This document shows positions 1-11,611 of a stretch of 64,000 nt of DNA, piece after piece. Source of the stretch: Mugil cephalus (taxonomy: Eukaryota > Chordata > Actinopteri > Mugiliformes > Mugilidae); contig NC_061789.1 of assembly GCF_022458985.1 (NCBI RefSeq), positions 8,970,357 through 9,034,356 on the forward strand. The letters are read 5' to 3'. A model generated the notes under the pieces. That model ran no database searches. It saw only the letters and a list, made by a program, of their open reading frames with translations, and had not been told where the DNA came from. A program made the translations under genes and the position numbers. Position 1 is the first letter of the stretch; the number at the start of each line of letters is the position of its first letter.

Positions 1-1447
1 AAACCGTCCGTGTACTGATGACGCAGCTACAGAAAGCTCATGACTGAGCAGGGAGATAGATTTAACACTCTTCAACGACTATTCAATATCTACTCGAGCT
101 GATGTGTCTCTTGTTTTTATACATATACCTATTTTTTTTTTAATTATTTGTTTTTTTATTTGCTTTTTTTTTACACATGGACAATGTAGATAAACAGGGG
201 GAAAAAATTATGCAAGTACCAAAATGCAATTTGCATATATCACAAATACAGACAACAATACAAATATACAGAGTGTACTATTTGTAGTCAAGTGTAATCT
301 GAAATGAACACAACACAGAAACGTTTGGGTTTTTGATTAATGAATACTGCACTGTCAGGTTGAGGTTTTACATTAAAATTAACCTCTTTCTTATCCGCTT
401 AGTTGAGACAATGGTCAAATTTATATCTGTTATCTATGCATTTATTTATTTATTTGTAATATTTGTCACTTTATGTGGAAAGAAGGCGATGATGCAGCAG
501 CTGGAGACATGACTACTGTCTGGAGCTGCTTCTCTGTTTCCTCCCTTTTAAATTAATGGGTCTCTGCTGCCCCCTGCAGGAAGGTATGGAACATGAGCAC
601 ACGGATGTCTCATCTTTTGGGCGTGCCACATTTCACAATCAAGTTGAAATGCTACATGTAAATGTCTGCTCATTTCATTATTATTATTATCATCATCATC
701 ATTGTTAACCCTACAGACCTAGAACTGAAAATAAACCGTTTCTAACTGATCAGTGATTTTCTGCACACAGCGAGTCGTCGTGTGCTGTAACTGCGTGACG
801 CTGCGTCCCGCTTCAACAGCAGCTTTTTGTGTGACAGGTGATGGCGTGAAAGATTATTTCTGCTTTCATACAACTGTCGGCCTGTGTCACCGGGTTGCAG
901 TTTCTCTCGGTTCCCGTTTCTGCATCACACTAACCCTGCTGCTACCGACACCTCTCCCTTTTAGATCCTCTCTCGTTATTACAAAAGATTACACGGGTTT
1001 TTAAAAAGTTTGCTTTCGGCAAAAAGTGCAAATGAAACCATCTGGAAAGATAATGGCGCACCTTATCGGTCTCTCTCTTTCTCTCCCTCTCTCACTCTCT
1101 GTAGCCGTTTTCACACATGCAGCAGACGAGAGATTTGGTTTAGGCGATGGAGGGGGGGCGGTGGGGGGGGCAGGTGGGCCAGACTCGCTGGACGACCACC
1201 TGCTCCGTTAGCGCGTATTTGTACCCAGATCCCCGGGGGGATTCGGACGTTTCTCGCGCACAGCTCCTCCGGGTGGTTGTGGGAAAAGTTCAGGGCTGCA
1301 GCGAATGTGTGAAAACGGCTTCTCTCTTCCTTTCTCCCTTTCTCGCAAACGCAAACACACACACATACACACACACACACTCACACAGACACACATCTTT
1401 GGACAAACTGTAGAGGCTTTAGGCTTTGGTGTCCATAGTAACAGTGC
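1..1447 (-). other. rras 3' UTR and downstream flank
   Basis: No coding exon is seen on either strand. On the minus strand this follows the rras stop codon at 1448-1450. A TTTATTTATTTATTT tract at 441-455 gives overlapping AATAAA hexamers on the minus strand and is a plausible poly(A) signal, implying a 3' UTR of about 1 kb. A CA microsatellite lies at about 1352-1394 and a GGGGGG-rich patch at about 1150-1170. Short open frames in 750-1410 are low-complexity and lack splice or family support. Confidence 0.5.
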
Positions 1448-4400
1448 TTAGAGGATGACACAGGGACAGCCGCCACTTTTCTTTTGCCCCGTGTGATGAG
1501 TCGGAGGAGGAGGACTCTCCATCTCCTGAAACCTCCTGCGAATTCAGAAGAGAAGAAACCACTTTAGGGGGATGTGTGTGCGAACACGGTGACGTTCCGC
1601 TCATCGGATACTGGTTGAGCGCAGACGAGAGAACGGCGGCCACCATGTTGCTTCTGCACTGACTGATCACGGCACCGAAATATGTAACAGAAGAAAATGC
1701 TCTTTCATTTGAATCAATCCAGGGACGTCAATCAGATTCAACTGCAGCTGTCGGCACTGGTGAATTAATTTGTAACACGAAAGCATTTTTTGTACAGTTT
1801 TTGTGGCAGGAGCCAAAATAGCTGCCATCTTTTTTTTTTTTTTTTTTTTCCATCCGCATCCTTTAAAACACTCATATTAATCACAGCTTAAGGTAAAGAA
1901 TATATCAAGCGATAAGAAGCTACAAATTGAGAAGAACCGGCTTTAACCGCCCAATGACAATGACATTAAATATTATTTTTATTTTCTTGAGTTGACAGAT
2001 GTGTTCAAGACGACGTAGCAGCAAAAAGCAGCGTCACTAACTCGCTAGCTTCAAACTGTATACCAGCTGCTTTGTTTTTAGTTTTGTCGACTGACCAAGT
2101 CAAACTAGACTTTATATAAATAATTTACGCCACCGCACTGTTTCCTGAACGCTGCCGCCGTGGTTGGTGCACAGAGAAACTGTGAAGTTTAAAACGCTAG
2201 CAAGAGGAGAGCGCTAAGATAGCTTCACGTGCTGGATCTTATTGGTGGAAAAACGCATCACGTCAACCAATCAGGAAATGACCTGGCAAAGTGAGGCTAT
2301 ATTCAGTAAATAGAGCGACAACAGAGAAAAGATTTGAGACATTTAGACGTTGCTACTTACTGAGACGTATGATAATAGCTGTACTGAATTTCCTGCGTGT
2401 TAAAAGTTCCACGTAGCTTTGTTGTTTGCTAAATTTGTACATAAACTTTCGAAATGTACACTTTAGAATCACATTATAAGTTCTAAAAATGGTTCATTAA
2501 ACATGTTTGTGGTTTTCACAGTGAAACATGTAACATTTTTAGATTAGAGATTAGAGTCTTCATTGTCATTGCACGGCAGCACATAACAATATACATTGCA
2601 CAACGAAACTGAGGCACAGCTCTCCCGTCAGCGCAAAAGATAAATATTCAATATATTCTCTATTCAGATTTGATGGTTTTAGGTGTTAATACAGTTTGTC
2701 TAAATGAAAAAATAACTGTAAAGTCAAACATGTGAGGTTGACAAAAACTGACACCAAACAAGGCAACAAGGTGAAGAGTTTTTAAGATGAAATATACCTG
2801 AACATCCAACTTCTGTCTGGGAAACACCACTATGTTTGCAATTCAATACCTTTTGTATATAAGCCAATACTTTTACATTGTATTTTTCTTATTATCTTTG
2901 TTTATTTTTTACATTGCCACTCTTTATTCTTGTTTTTTTTCTCGCCCCAATTTCCCCACTGTGAAGCACATAAAGGTTTTTCCATTCTACTCCATTTACC
3001 TGATTATATGCACCAGCTCCAGGAAGGATTCGTCCACGTTGTAGCGATTCTTCGCCGAAGCCTCCATGTAGTGGATCCTGTTCTCTCGGGCGAAAGCCTG
3101 AGCATCCTCCCTGGAGATCTGCAGACACAGTAAACAAAGATCAACCTCCAGTAAGATGAGCTCCAGTTTTGCCTCTATGGTTTTCCTCCGTGACACTTGC
3201 GGAGCATATGCGAAGGATGTTTATTTAGCGTTTATTTTTAGCGTGATTTGTTGCTATGGTTTTTCCAGCTCTCCCAGGTCATCTAATCGCATTAGCCTGC
3301 GTAACAACCGAAGTCGGACTCAACCAGAGATTCGCGAATTCCCTGACATCTCCCGACCTCCCCCGACAAACGCTGATGAGATCCCCCGGACTTTCCCACT
3401 CCCACAGCACCGCCGCCGTCTTCCGGTAACAGCGGAGGCACGACATCACGGGACGTGTGTTGCGTGAGGACGTTACCACTCTCTGCTGGTCCAGGTCGAC
3501 CTTGTTTCCAACCAGCACCATGGGGAAGTCGTCCCGGTCCTTCACTCTCAAGATCTGGGTGTGGAATTTCTGGACCTCGTGGTAGCTGTCGGGAGAGAAA
3601 CAATGAGGAGGGAGAGAACCCTTTTAATTTTAAGCTGGGCTTTCATTACAGACGGAGTGTAACGGCGATAAATTGTGGTCCCGAGTGACGGCAGCGCACG
3701 AGTTCTGTTTGCATATAAACAATCATCTTATAACAATTCGTTAGTTTGAACTTGAGTTGTACTTAAAATAAACCGATTAGATGGACTTCATTTAAAAAAA
3801 ACAAGTACATAAACTGATCAGCCACAACATTAAGACCACTGACAGTAGAAGCGAACAGCATTGAACATCTTGTGACAATTCAAACCTTTGAACCTTCATA
3901 TAGATGTTAATTAGATGATTATAATGTTTTCCAGCAGAACACTGAACTGTCACAAGATGGTCAAAGTTATTTACTCGTCACTGGCAGTCACAATGTTAAA
4001 CTTTTTCATTACCCATTCATGACCTGTTAACCACAGAGCTCTGGAGTGGTTGGACATTATGTCGACACTGTTAATATAGCCCGGAGAGAATGTATTTCAG
4101 CTGCAAACCACATGAAAACAGAGAGTGAACCATCAGAAGCGGCGAAAAGCAGCACCTTTGTAATCTCACGTCACCCACAACAAACGCTCCCTGCCGCGGG
4201 ACTCGCACGTGTTTTTGCCCAGTGTGTGTTCATTAACCTGGTTTAATTGTCCAGGGCGCCGAGGGCCGCTCCCTGTACCTGTTCAAATAACAGCTGGACA
4301 GCGAGGGCCTACGTCAGTCGCACCACCAGCGGCAGCTCACGGCTGCACTTCCTCTTTGGCAGGAACTCAGGCGGCCGCAGAGACAGAGCGTCTCATGTTC

Positions 4401-5803
4401 ACGTCCACAAACCATTCAGCTCTCTGTGCCCACCTCTAAAAGCTAAAACCTTCCGTAACGTAGCATCTGAACTTAAGTTCCCAGGAACTTTTCTTTAACC
4501 AATAGCATTTGGCCACGTTCTGCAGAAAGTTGCTGTGTTTTTATGGGACTGGTTACATCTGCACTACAGTATTTATTGATTCACTTAGTATATGGTATTT
4601 ATAGAGGGCATCTTTTATCTTACATTAACTCTATTATTTTATTCTTAGGGCTGCTTATATATAGATCAAATTTATAAAGTAGATGTCAAAGCTGGGAAAC
4701 TCATCTCTCTAGCAGACTATGCAGTGATACAACGGGAGTAGAACATTATAATAAGTAACAGCAATGTACTCAAAGATAAGATAATAACCAGCATATTATT
4801 ACAGATTTCACCAGTGAGGATATTTTGCATCCATTCTCGTTTGTGGTGAAGTTTTTCCCCCCCCTCCCCCCCGACTTTCTCGGTTGCAAATTTGATTTGG
4901 TAGGAAGGTAATTCAAATTAAAACCGAGATTAGGCAAAAGAAATGAGCAGTCTGACGTGGCCACACGCAATTTACATCTTATGAGAATGTGAGTCTGGTA
5001 ACTTCTCGCTAGGATTTCATAACTGAGGCTTGTTTCAACCGATACGGAATCAGCTCCACCTTTTGGCGATGACCACATTAATGGTTGATTTAATGGTTTC
5101 ATGTGACTAAATCACGGATTTTCAAAGTTTTTCAGTTCAATGACCCCCAAACTGTTGGAAAGATTAAGTAGGGACCCCCTACCTACTGTATATTTTAAAC
5201 TAGTGCTATTTATGAATATAGATTATTATTATTATCGTCATTTTGCATTCAATATTAAACTATCCCTTTACTAAAATATGTTGGATTCATGTTAATGTGT
5301 ATTTAATCATTTAAATTTGTGGGGAAATTCAAAAAAATATACAAAAAAATGTCTAATCAACCAACAGCCAACCATCAACCAACAATTTTGCCGCTGCTGA
5401 AGACCTATGGTCTAAATGAGTGAATAGTTCAGCTACATCTCAACTTTGCGCCGCAACATCTGTCCAAGCTTTGAATTACAGCACATCCTTCATAATTCTT
5501 AAGTGACAAGAAAAAAAACTCAAATCCAACAAAAGATTCAAAAAAGTAAAAACTCACCCTTAAATCACAGAACTTCCTACTAGGCACAGATGTAACTTAT
5601 TGCTTACTATGTCCAAATAGGGCTTACGTGATTAAATGAATGCTACTACTAGTAGTCAACCAAGCACAAATATTCAGCACTACAAACCTCAACCCTAAAG
5701 TTCCTGTTCTGTGGGGGCAAAATAATTTCTCCACTTTCTGCACTTTGGAGTATCCCCAAAGGTTCCTAGATTCCAGAAAAAGTTTGTCGAGTGAAAACAC
5801 AGT

Positions 5804-5846
<43 letters not shown>

Positions 5847-8800
5847 GTCATTTACCTGCCCCGATCGTTGATTGCGAAGACCAGTAAGAAGCCCTCTCCT
5901 GAGCGCATGTACTGCTCCCTCATGGCTCCGAACTCCTCCTGACCCGCTGTATCCAAGACTGACACGAAGAGACACAGGTTAAAAAGTGTTAACCCTCAGT
6001 AACGGAGTGTATTTGCACACAAAATGTATTGCAGATAAATAAACTTAGGGGTAATATCATACAAAGTAGTTAGCTGTTAAATAAGACTAAATACATGCCC
6101 AGGTTAGGGGTTAGGGGAATTGGCAAGGACTTCACGATACAATATGTATCACGATACCTGAGTCGTGATACGATACTTTATTGTGATATTATGATGTTGC
6201 GACATATCGCAACATTCTACATAGTTCACTGAGAAACTTGAAATGCAGCTTAAAATACACATTGTATATATGTACATCAGATGACAGTGATAATTCATTG
6301 GACAAATGATCTATTTCCAATTTGTTGCACTTGTACAGAAGAAGTGGTGGTGAAGGTTCGGAAGTCGTTCAGCACAAAACATGATTTTCTTCTTTTTCTT
6401 TTAAAACCGATATTAAGACATTCAAAATCGATATTATATCGGGAGAAAAAATATCACGAATTATTGCCATACCAATATTTTTTCCCCATCCCTAGCTCAG
6501 GTATAAGCTCAGTTAGTTGTTGACAAAAATGTCAAATGCACAAAGGTATGATTTATGCCTTTAGTCCCTCAATGACTTCTTTCAGTACTCTCCAATGATA
6601 AAAACAGACAAACAAACAAAAAAACTGCAACCTATAAGCAGCCGTCTTTCCTTTTTTCATGGTAAAACTGTCTGAATATCAAGTTACTTTTTTATCTGGG
6701 GAATTACAACTCACAGAACCAAGGTTACATCTGTAACCTCATTTCTCTGCTGCAAAACACATTGCTACAAGTGCACCAGCACAGGAATAAATCAACAGAG
6801 CAAACAGATTTAAAACTCTAAATTACCTTTGTAGGAACTTGTTTGACAGGGGCTTGAATATAACAGACATTTATTTACGTCTCAAGCAACCGCTGTAAAT
6901 TTTAGAGCGAAAAGCACTCAGTATGTGCTCACTGTGTTTTACTAACAGACTAAAACATCTTTTATGAGTTTGACTCATGTCATATGACCCTATGAGTATG
7001 AGTAGCGCAGACTGTAGTTAAGGAAGCACATTATCCTGTTGAGGATTTTGACAGAATTAGTGACTAGACACAGTGTGTGCGTGTCATGATGCGCTTGCCC
7101 AAGCCTTTAAACCACCAGCAGCACATACTGCAACATCTGGGTAAACATCTCCCAAAGACAAACATATAATGAGTGGTTTTTCTTAGTGGTTTTTAGCGAT
7201 AATGACTTCCTACTTGTTCTCTGAAGAGGCTTGCATTTCTCTGAATTGTGTCGTCTGGTGTACAGTAATACTTTTGATGGGCGAGGTGTAGAGAAAAGAA
7301 AACACACAATTCTCAAAGTGGAGCAAAATTACAGTGGAAAAAAACGGCAAAGGAACAGCAGCTCCACGCAGAGTTAATCTGATGATTCACATGTTACAGA
7401 GCGATGAAACACCAGTGTGACCCAACGCAGTCTATCCTGACAGCACTGGCACAGTACAAGTCCTAACAAGGGAATGAAACTTCCAGAGAGCAAACACACT
7501 GCCTGGCTCGTATCGAATCACAAAGCAACACACCCTTTCAAACAAAAACCTTCCACACACCCTGCAATCCCTCTGACAACTGCATGATTCATTCATTGCT
7601 GACTTACTGTCCAGCCGGGTCTCCTTTCCGTCCACGGTACAGATCTTGGTGTAGGAGTCTTCGATGGTGGGGTCATAGTCTGACACAAAGTAGGACTGTG
7701 GGACACATTTAAAATGAATAACATTATAAAGCGTATAGCGTACAGCAGCAGACATCTACAGACATCTTAGTAAAGTTACAATTCCAACAAACCTCTTGTA
7801 CAAACTTGAATTCTAGCTAAAAAAAACAAACTATAATTACCCAACAAAAACAAGCACAGTTTTGTAAGTATTTCCATTTTATACTGTTACACCAATAATT
7901 TGAGTGAAGCGCGAGTGATTTTAAAGCTGGGGGCAAACTACGCAACTTTCACAGTCTTTACACATTTTGAAAAGACTAGGGGTGCACACCAACACACTGG
8001 CTTCGGCAGATTTTTGTATGACGACTACAAGACTGGGGACCACACACATTTAACTGCTCCTGATGAGGGATCACAGGCCAACCAGAGCCAAACGAACACA
8101 TCAAACTCTCTCAAGGACGACAGCTCTGGTATGCACTGCAACCAACGATATATATATATATGTGTGTATGGGCCATTTCTGTGGTTCCTGTTCGCTTTGT
8201 GTGCTCTCACTGTTCACCAGCATTGTTTTCGTATTCCCGCAACTTCCCGTCGTCTTCTGATGCCACTTCCTGTGTCCCGCCCTCTCCTTCTCATTGGTTT
8301 TTGGCAACACGTGTTTGTATTTGGGTTGGTGATCAGCTCACACTACCGGATTGCATCCAGATTCGGCTAAAACAAATATACAATAGAAACATACACTACA
8401 AATCGTCCCCAACTAGTACAGACTGGTTCAAACTTTGCCCAACTGGGAATCATGGGTAAAATTGGGAAAAAAACGTCTTACAGTGTGTCCTTACAGACTT
8501 AAGGTTTTACACCCGGAGTAGTATTGTAGCTTCTATTCATGGGATCTACTGTTTATAACCTTATAACATTAACTTACGTGAACTTGCTGCCAAGCTAGTA
8601 GTTACCAAGAGGGGAGGAACGCCCACATTCACCAGACAAACTAATCTCAAAACTTATCAAAAAAAAACGTGATAAATGGTCCTTTAAATAGCAATGCCTG
8701 CTCATTAAAATCTAATAAAAGTGTGTTGAAAATAGTGCGCAAATTTGACACATTTGCTAAATGAAGCACAGCGGCAACTTGCTGGAGACCTGAGCTCATG

Positions 8801-11611
8801 AGGTCATGTGTGACCTGTCCAACTTCCACACCATCTCGTAGTAGACCTCCGCCCATAAAACTAATGTGGCTAAAGGCAAGATCGTTTCCCGATTAACTCA
8901 GAGACCATGAAACTGTGCGTCCCCGAATAAAAATGGCCTCTTCATTAGGTACAGTAGTGAAAACAAATCATTCAGATAGAAGAGTGTTGCTCTTAATCTT
9001 TGCTTTGTGAAGGTTTGTTTAATATTAAATGTTACTGTTAATTGTTCTGCTAGTGTACCTAATAAATCGGCAACTTCTATTAGCTGTGTTCTCAAATTTA
9101 CAACGGGTTTAATCACTTTCCAGATTTGTTTTTGTTCTTTGAAGCTTCGACTTATCTTTTTAATCTACAACAAGATCAATACCCACATCAGTCATTGCTA
9201 GAGTTGAGAAGACTCTCCAACCAATTATTGCTTTTTACAATCAAATACAAGTCTCGGCAGGTGAAATCTTTGGTCTGCGGTGCGTTTTAACCAAAACCCC
9301 GCTCAAAAGGCAGCTGGTTATCACAAACATCACGTCTGCTTGTTTACTTTTTCCAGAACTGATACCGCGCTGACGCCCATCCAACACGACTTTAATGAAG
9401 CAGACATGGAGCTCGCTGTGATGGACTAACCACTGCAAGCAAGTTCCAACTTGACTTTTATCATGTGCAACAACGGGATGGAAGCCAACGTTGCCAGGAG
9501 GGTAGGAAAAAAGATTGCTTAAATTCGGAGTATACACGAATGGTTCGCCTCATTTTTAAAAAAAGGGGGCATATAGTTTGAGGGTTTCTATATTAGTAAA
9601 AGTCTAGACACTTACAGGCATGTAAATATTTTCAGTCATCAAAGTGAAAACAAGCCAAATGGACTTTCTTGACATTCTACCACTCATCCAAGTAGCTTCT
9701 TCGGTCCTAAATGACTGGTGTAGTTTCAGTTTTATTAGCAACATCTGTGGGTTGTAAACACTTGAAACTCACATGACAATTGTCTGCCTGGTGCAGGTGA
9801 GAACTGGCATGTATGCCTAAACTCCCCAGCATGGATGTGTTGGGGAAATGTCTCAAACAAGCTTTGTTCTATGGGATTTATATTTATTAGGACAACAATC
9901 CAATGGAGGACTGTTTGAGAATCTCAACACTTTCATTACTGACCTACTGACGTGCACAATTAAACACATGATCTATCTCGTCATTATGGTTCAAACTCCA
10001 AAACGTACACTAGCTGCATGCAAAATCAAAGCGATATTTTTGACATTGCACTTTGTACGCGTTTCCATTGAAAGGTCTTTTGCGCACGAGATGTAAAATG
10101 TAGTCCTGCGATATCCCGTAATTCCCTTCAACATTCTCATTTTTCTCTGAAAAAGCGATATTTCGATAGGATTTCCAAAACGTAGGTTGATCTTTACAGC
10201 ATTAATAGGTCAACTGTCAACCAATATGCCTGTCAAGGTTCTCATTCATCCGTGTCATTGTCCCCTGCAGCCCTCTTCTTGACTGTACACATATTCAACA
10301 CAACAGAAAATTGGACAGGACAAGAAAAGAATTAGATTCTTCAGTTCTAAATGTCTAAATGTGGAGAGTTTAGGTTTCACTATAAACATCTGTGGGTAGT
10401 TACAACTTCAGACGTAACTTGGATGAAGAAAACTCAAAGAAATGTTTTGTTTTTTTTTCTTCTGGGTCTTTTTGGGTCATCAGGAACCCCGTCCAATTGA
10501 CTTTCCCTGCTTCAAGATATGTGTTCAAGTTGGACGGGCGTCCCTACGAATTGAAGACCTAAAACCCAAAACCGAAGCTAAACAAAGGTAACTGGACTTC
10601 TTTGAGTTATCTTCAAGACGCTCTGAGTTCATCCAAGTAACTTCTTTAGTGGTAAACCCCCCACAGATGCTGCTAATAAAACTTAAACGTCCCATTAAAC
10701 ATTAATAAGTGAAGAAGCTAATTGGATGCGTGGCGAAACGTCTTTAAGAAAACCCAACAAATCCAGTTGCTTGTGCTTCAAACAGCGTGCGTTTGGACTT
10801 TCAGGTCTTTAATTCGTAGGGACGCCCGTCGAATGGACTATTTGAACACAAACCTTCGAGACGGGCTCATGATGACCTAAAAGACCCCAAAGAAAAAGCT
10901 AAAGAAACTGGAGCAGTTGGGCTTTCTCAATGACGTTTCACCGCCCATCCAAGGAGGTTGTTAACTCCTAAAGGTCTAGTGGGGGTGTTGGGTTTTCATT
11001 AGCAACATCTGTGGGCGCTTTACAACTTAAGACATTACTTAGATGAACTCCGAGAGTCTTGAACGAGTTCAGTTGCCTTTGTTTAGCTTGGTTTTGACGT
11101 TTTAGGTCTTCAGTTTGTTAGGACGTCCATTCAGTGGACCATTTGAACCCTTACCTCTGAGAAGAGAAAGTCAGTTGGACGGGCCTCCCGATAAAAATAA
11201 AGACCCCACAAAACAAAGCGAAAACTAAAGCAGCTGGATTTGCTGGGTTGAAGATGTTTCACCACCAGTCCAATTAGTTTCTTCAGTTCAAAATGTCTGG
11301 TGGTGGTGGGGGTGCGGGGTTAGGTTTTCATTGGAAACATCTGTGGGTGGTTTACAGCTGAAGAAGTAATGTAGATGAGCAGCAAAAGCAGCTCGAGCAA
11401 GTCCAACCGCCTTAGTTTCAGCTTCGTTCCTGGCTTTTTTTGGGGTCTTTATTTCTTCAGGTCGACCACTTACCTCCAAGAAGAAAGCCCTAAGCTAAAG
11501 ACACATGTTGTGTGGAGTCCTTACCTGGATGAACTGGATGGTCAGAGCGCTCTTCCCCACCCCTCCTCCTCCTACAACCACCAGTTTGAATCTTTCTTCT
11601 TCTCCACTCAT
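1448..11611 (-). CDS. rras: R-Ras small GTPase, 6 coding exons, complete
   Basis: R-Ras is a membrane-bound GTP/GDP switch that controls integrin activation, adhesion and vascular signalling. Exons in transcript order: 11525-11611, 7608-7695, 5856-5958, 3477-3585, 3000-3118, 1448-1535. All junctions are GT-AG with matching phases and the total is 594 nt (197 aa plus stop). Visible motifs are the P-loop GGGGVGKS (residues 14-21), the effector loop YDPTIEDSY, switch [17 protein letters not shown] (the Gln equivalent to H-Ras Q61 is residue 65), the guanine-specificity NKVD and EASAK motifs, and a C-terminal CVIL box. The final Leu fits geranylgeranylation, as in R-Ras. SYFVSDYDP and RVKDRDDFP favour RRAS over RRAS2. 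The start, MSGEEERFK, lacks the roughly 20-residue N-terminal extension of human RRAS. The final exon is too short for an ORF scan and was found by splice phase and the CAAX end. The whole reading frame is intact. Confidence 0.95.
1536..2999 (-). other. rras intron 5
   Basis: Intron between the last two rras exons, with donor GTAAAT and acceptor TCGCAG on the minus strand. It is A/T rich. The stretch at about 2545-2640, with TCATTGTCATTGCA and ACAACGAAACTGAG, resembles LINE-tail sequence scattered through fish genomes. A T-run lies at about 1831-1850. No other gene was seen. Confidence 0.6.
3800..4040. mobile_element. MITE-like repeat of the GATCAGCCAYAACATTA family
   Basis: Starts near 3811 with TGATCAGCCACAACATTAAG. 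That motif recurs at 24581 and, in reverse complement, near 14540 and 24890 in this window. The right end is not clear here, although GGCAGTCACAATGTTAAAC near 3983 may be a decayed inverted copy. It lies in rras intron 3. Confidence 0.5.
5127..5412. repeat. Interspersed repeat family A, copy 1
   Basis: An A/T-rich block with the marker phrases AATGACCCCCAAACTGTTGG, ACTAAAATATGTTGGATTCA, AAAAATGTCTAATCAACCAA and GAAGACCTATGGT. The same phrases recur in the same order at 21540-22325, 26517-26765 and 63113-63245. No coding capacity is visible. The class is unknown; it may be a non-autonomous DNA element or a LINE tail. Confidence 0.7.
5806..5844. repeat. CA/TG microsatellite beside rras exon 3
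   Basis: About 19 CA units on the plus strand, read as UG in the rras transcript. The repeat starts about 11 nt downstream of the exon 3 donor (GT at 5855-5854). Confidence 0.95.
6115..6500. mobile_element. Degenerate element with ATCACGATAC repeats
   Basis: Contains ACGATACAATATGTATCACG near the left end and ATCGATATTATATCGGGAG and ATATCACGAATTATTG near the right end, with partial internal symmetry. Elements with TATCACGATA-like ends are common in fish. A related tract (ATAATATCGTTATCGTCCCT) occurs at about 57060-57080. It lies in rras intron 2. Confidence 0.4.
8933..9074. mobile_element. Short MITE, TTCATTAGGTACA terminal family
   Basis: The left end CTCTTCATTAGGTACAGTAG (from about 8938) and the right end CTAGTGTACCTAATAAATCG (about 9050-9069) are imperfect inverted repeats about 140 bp apart. 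The core matches the larger element at 19248-19566. It lies in rras intron 1. Confidence 0.6.
9540..11480. repeat. Degenerate tandem array of ~300-bp units in rras intron 1
   Basis: The phrases TTAGCAACATCTGTGGG or AAACATCTGTGGG recur at about 9739, 10386, 11002 and 11335. Each is preceded by a copy of CTTCTTCAGTTCTAAATGTC and followed by variants of ACAACTTCAGACGTAACTTGG. Inverted versions occur too, such as CCACAGATGCTGCTAATAAA near 10663, together with GGACGGGCGTCCCTACGAAT and its reverse near 10815. Units are diverged and partly inverted. No open reading frame is conserved across them. They resemble non-coding repeats dispersed in many fish genomes. Confidence 0.65.

Noticed and set aside
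2996-3196. Extension of rras exon 5 upstream as [20 protein letters not shown]
   Set aside because: This is intron read-through; the CTGCAG acceptor at 3119-3124 and phase fix the exon start at 3118.
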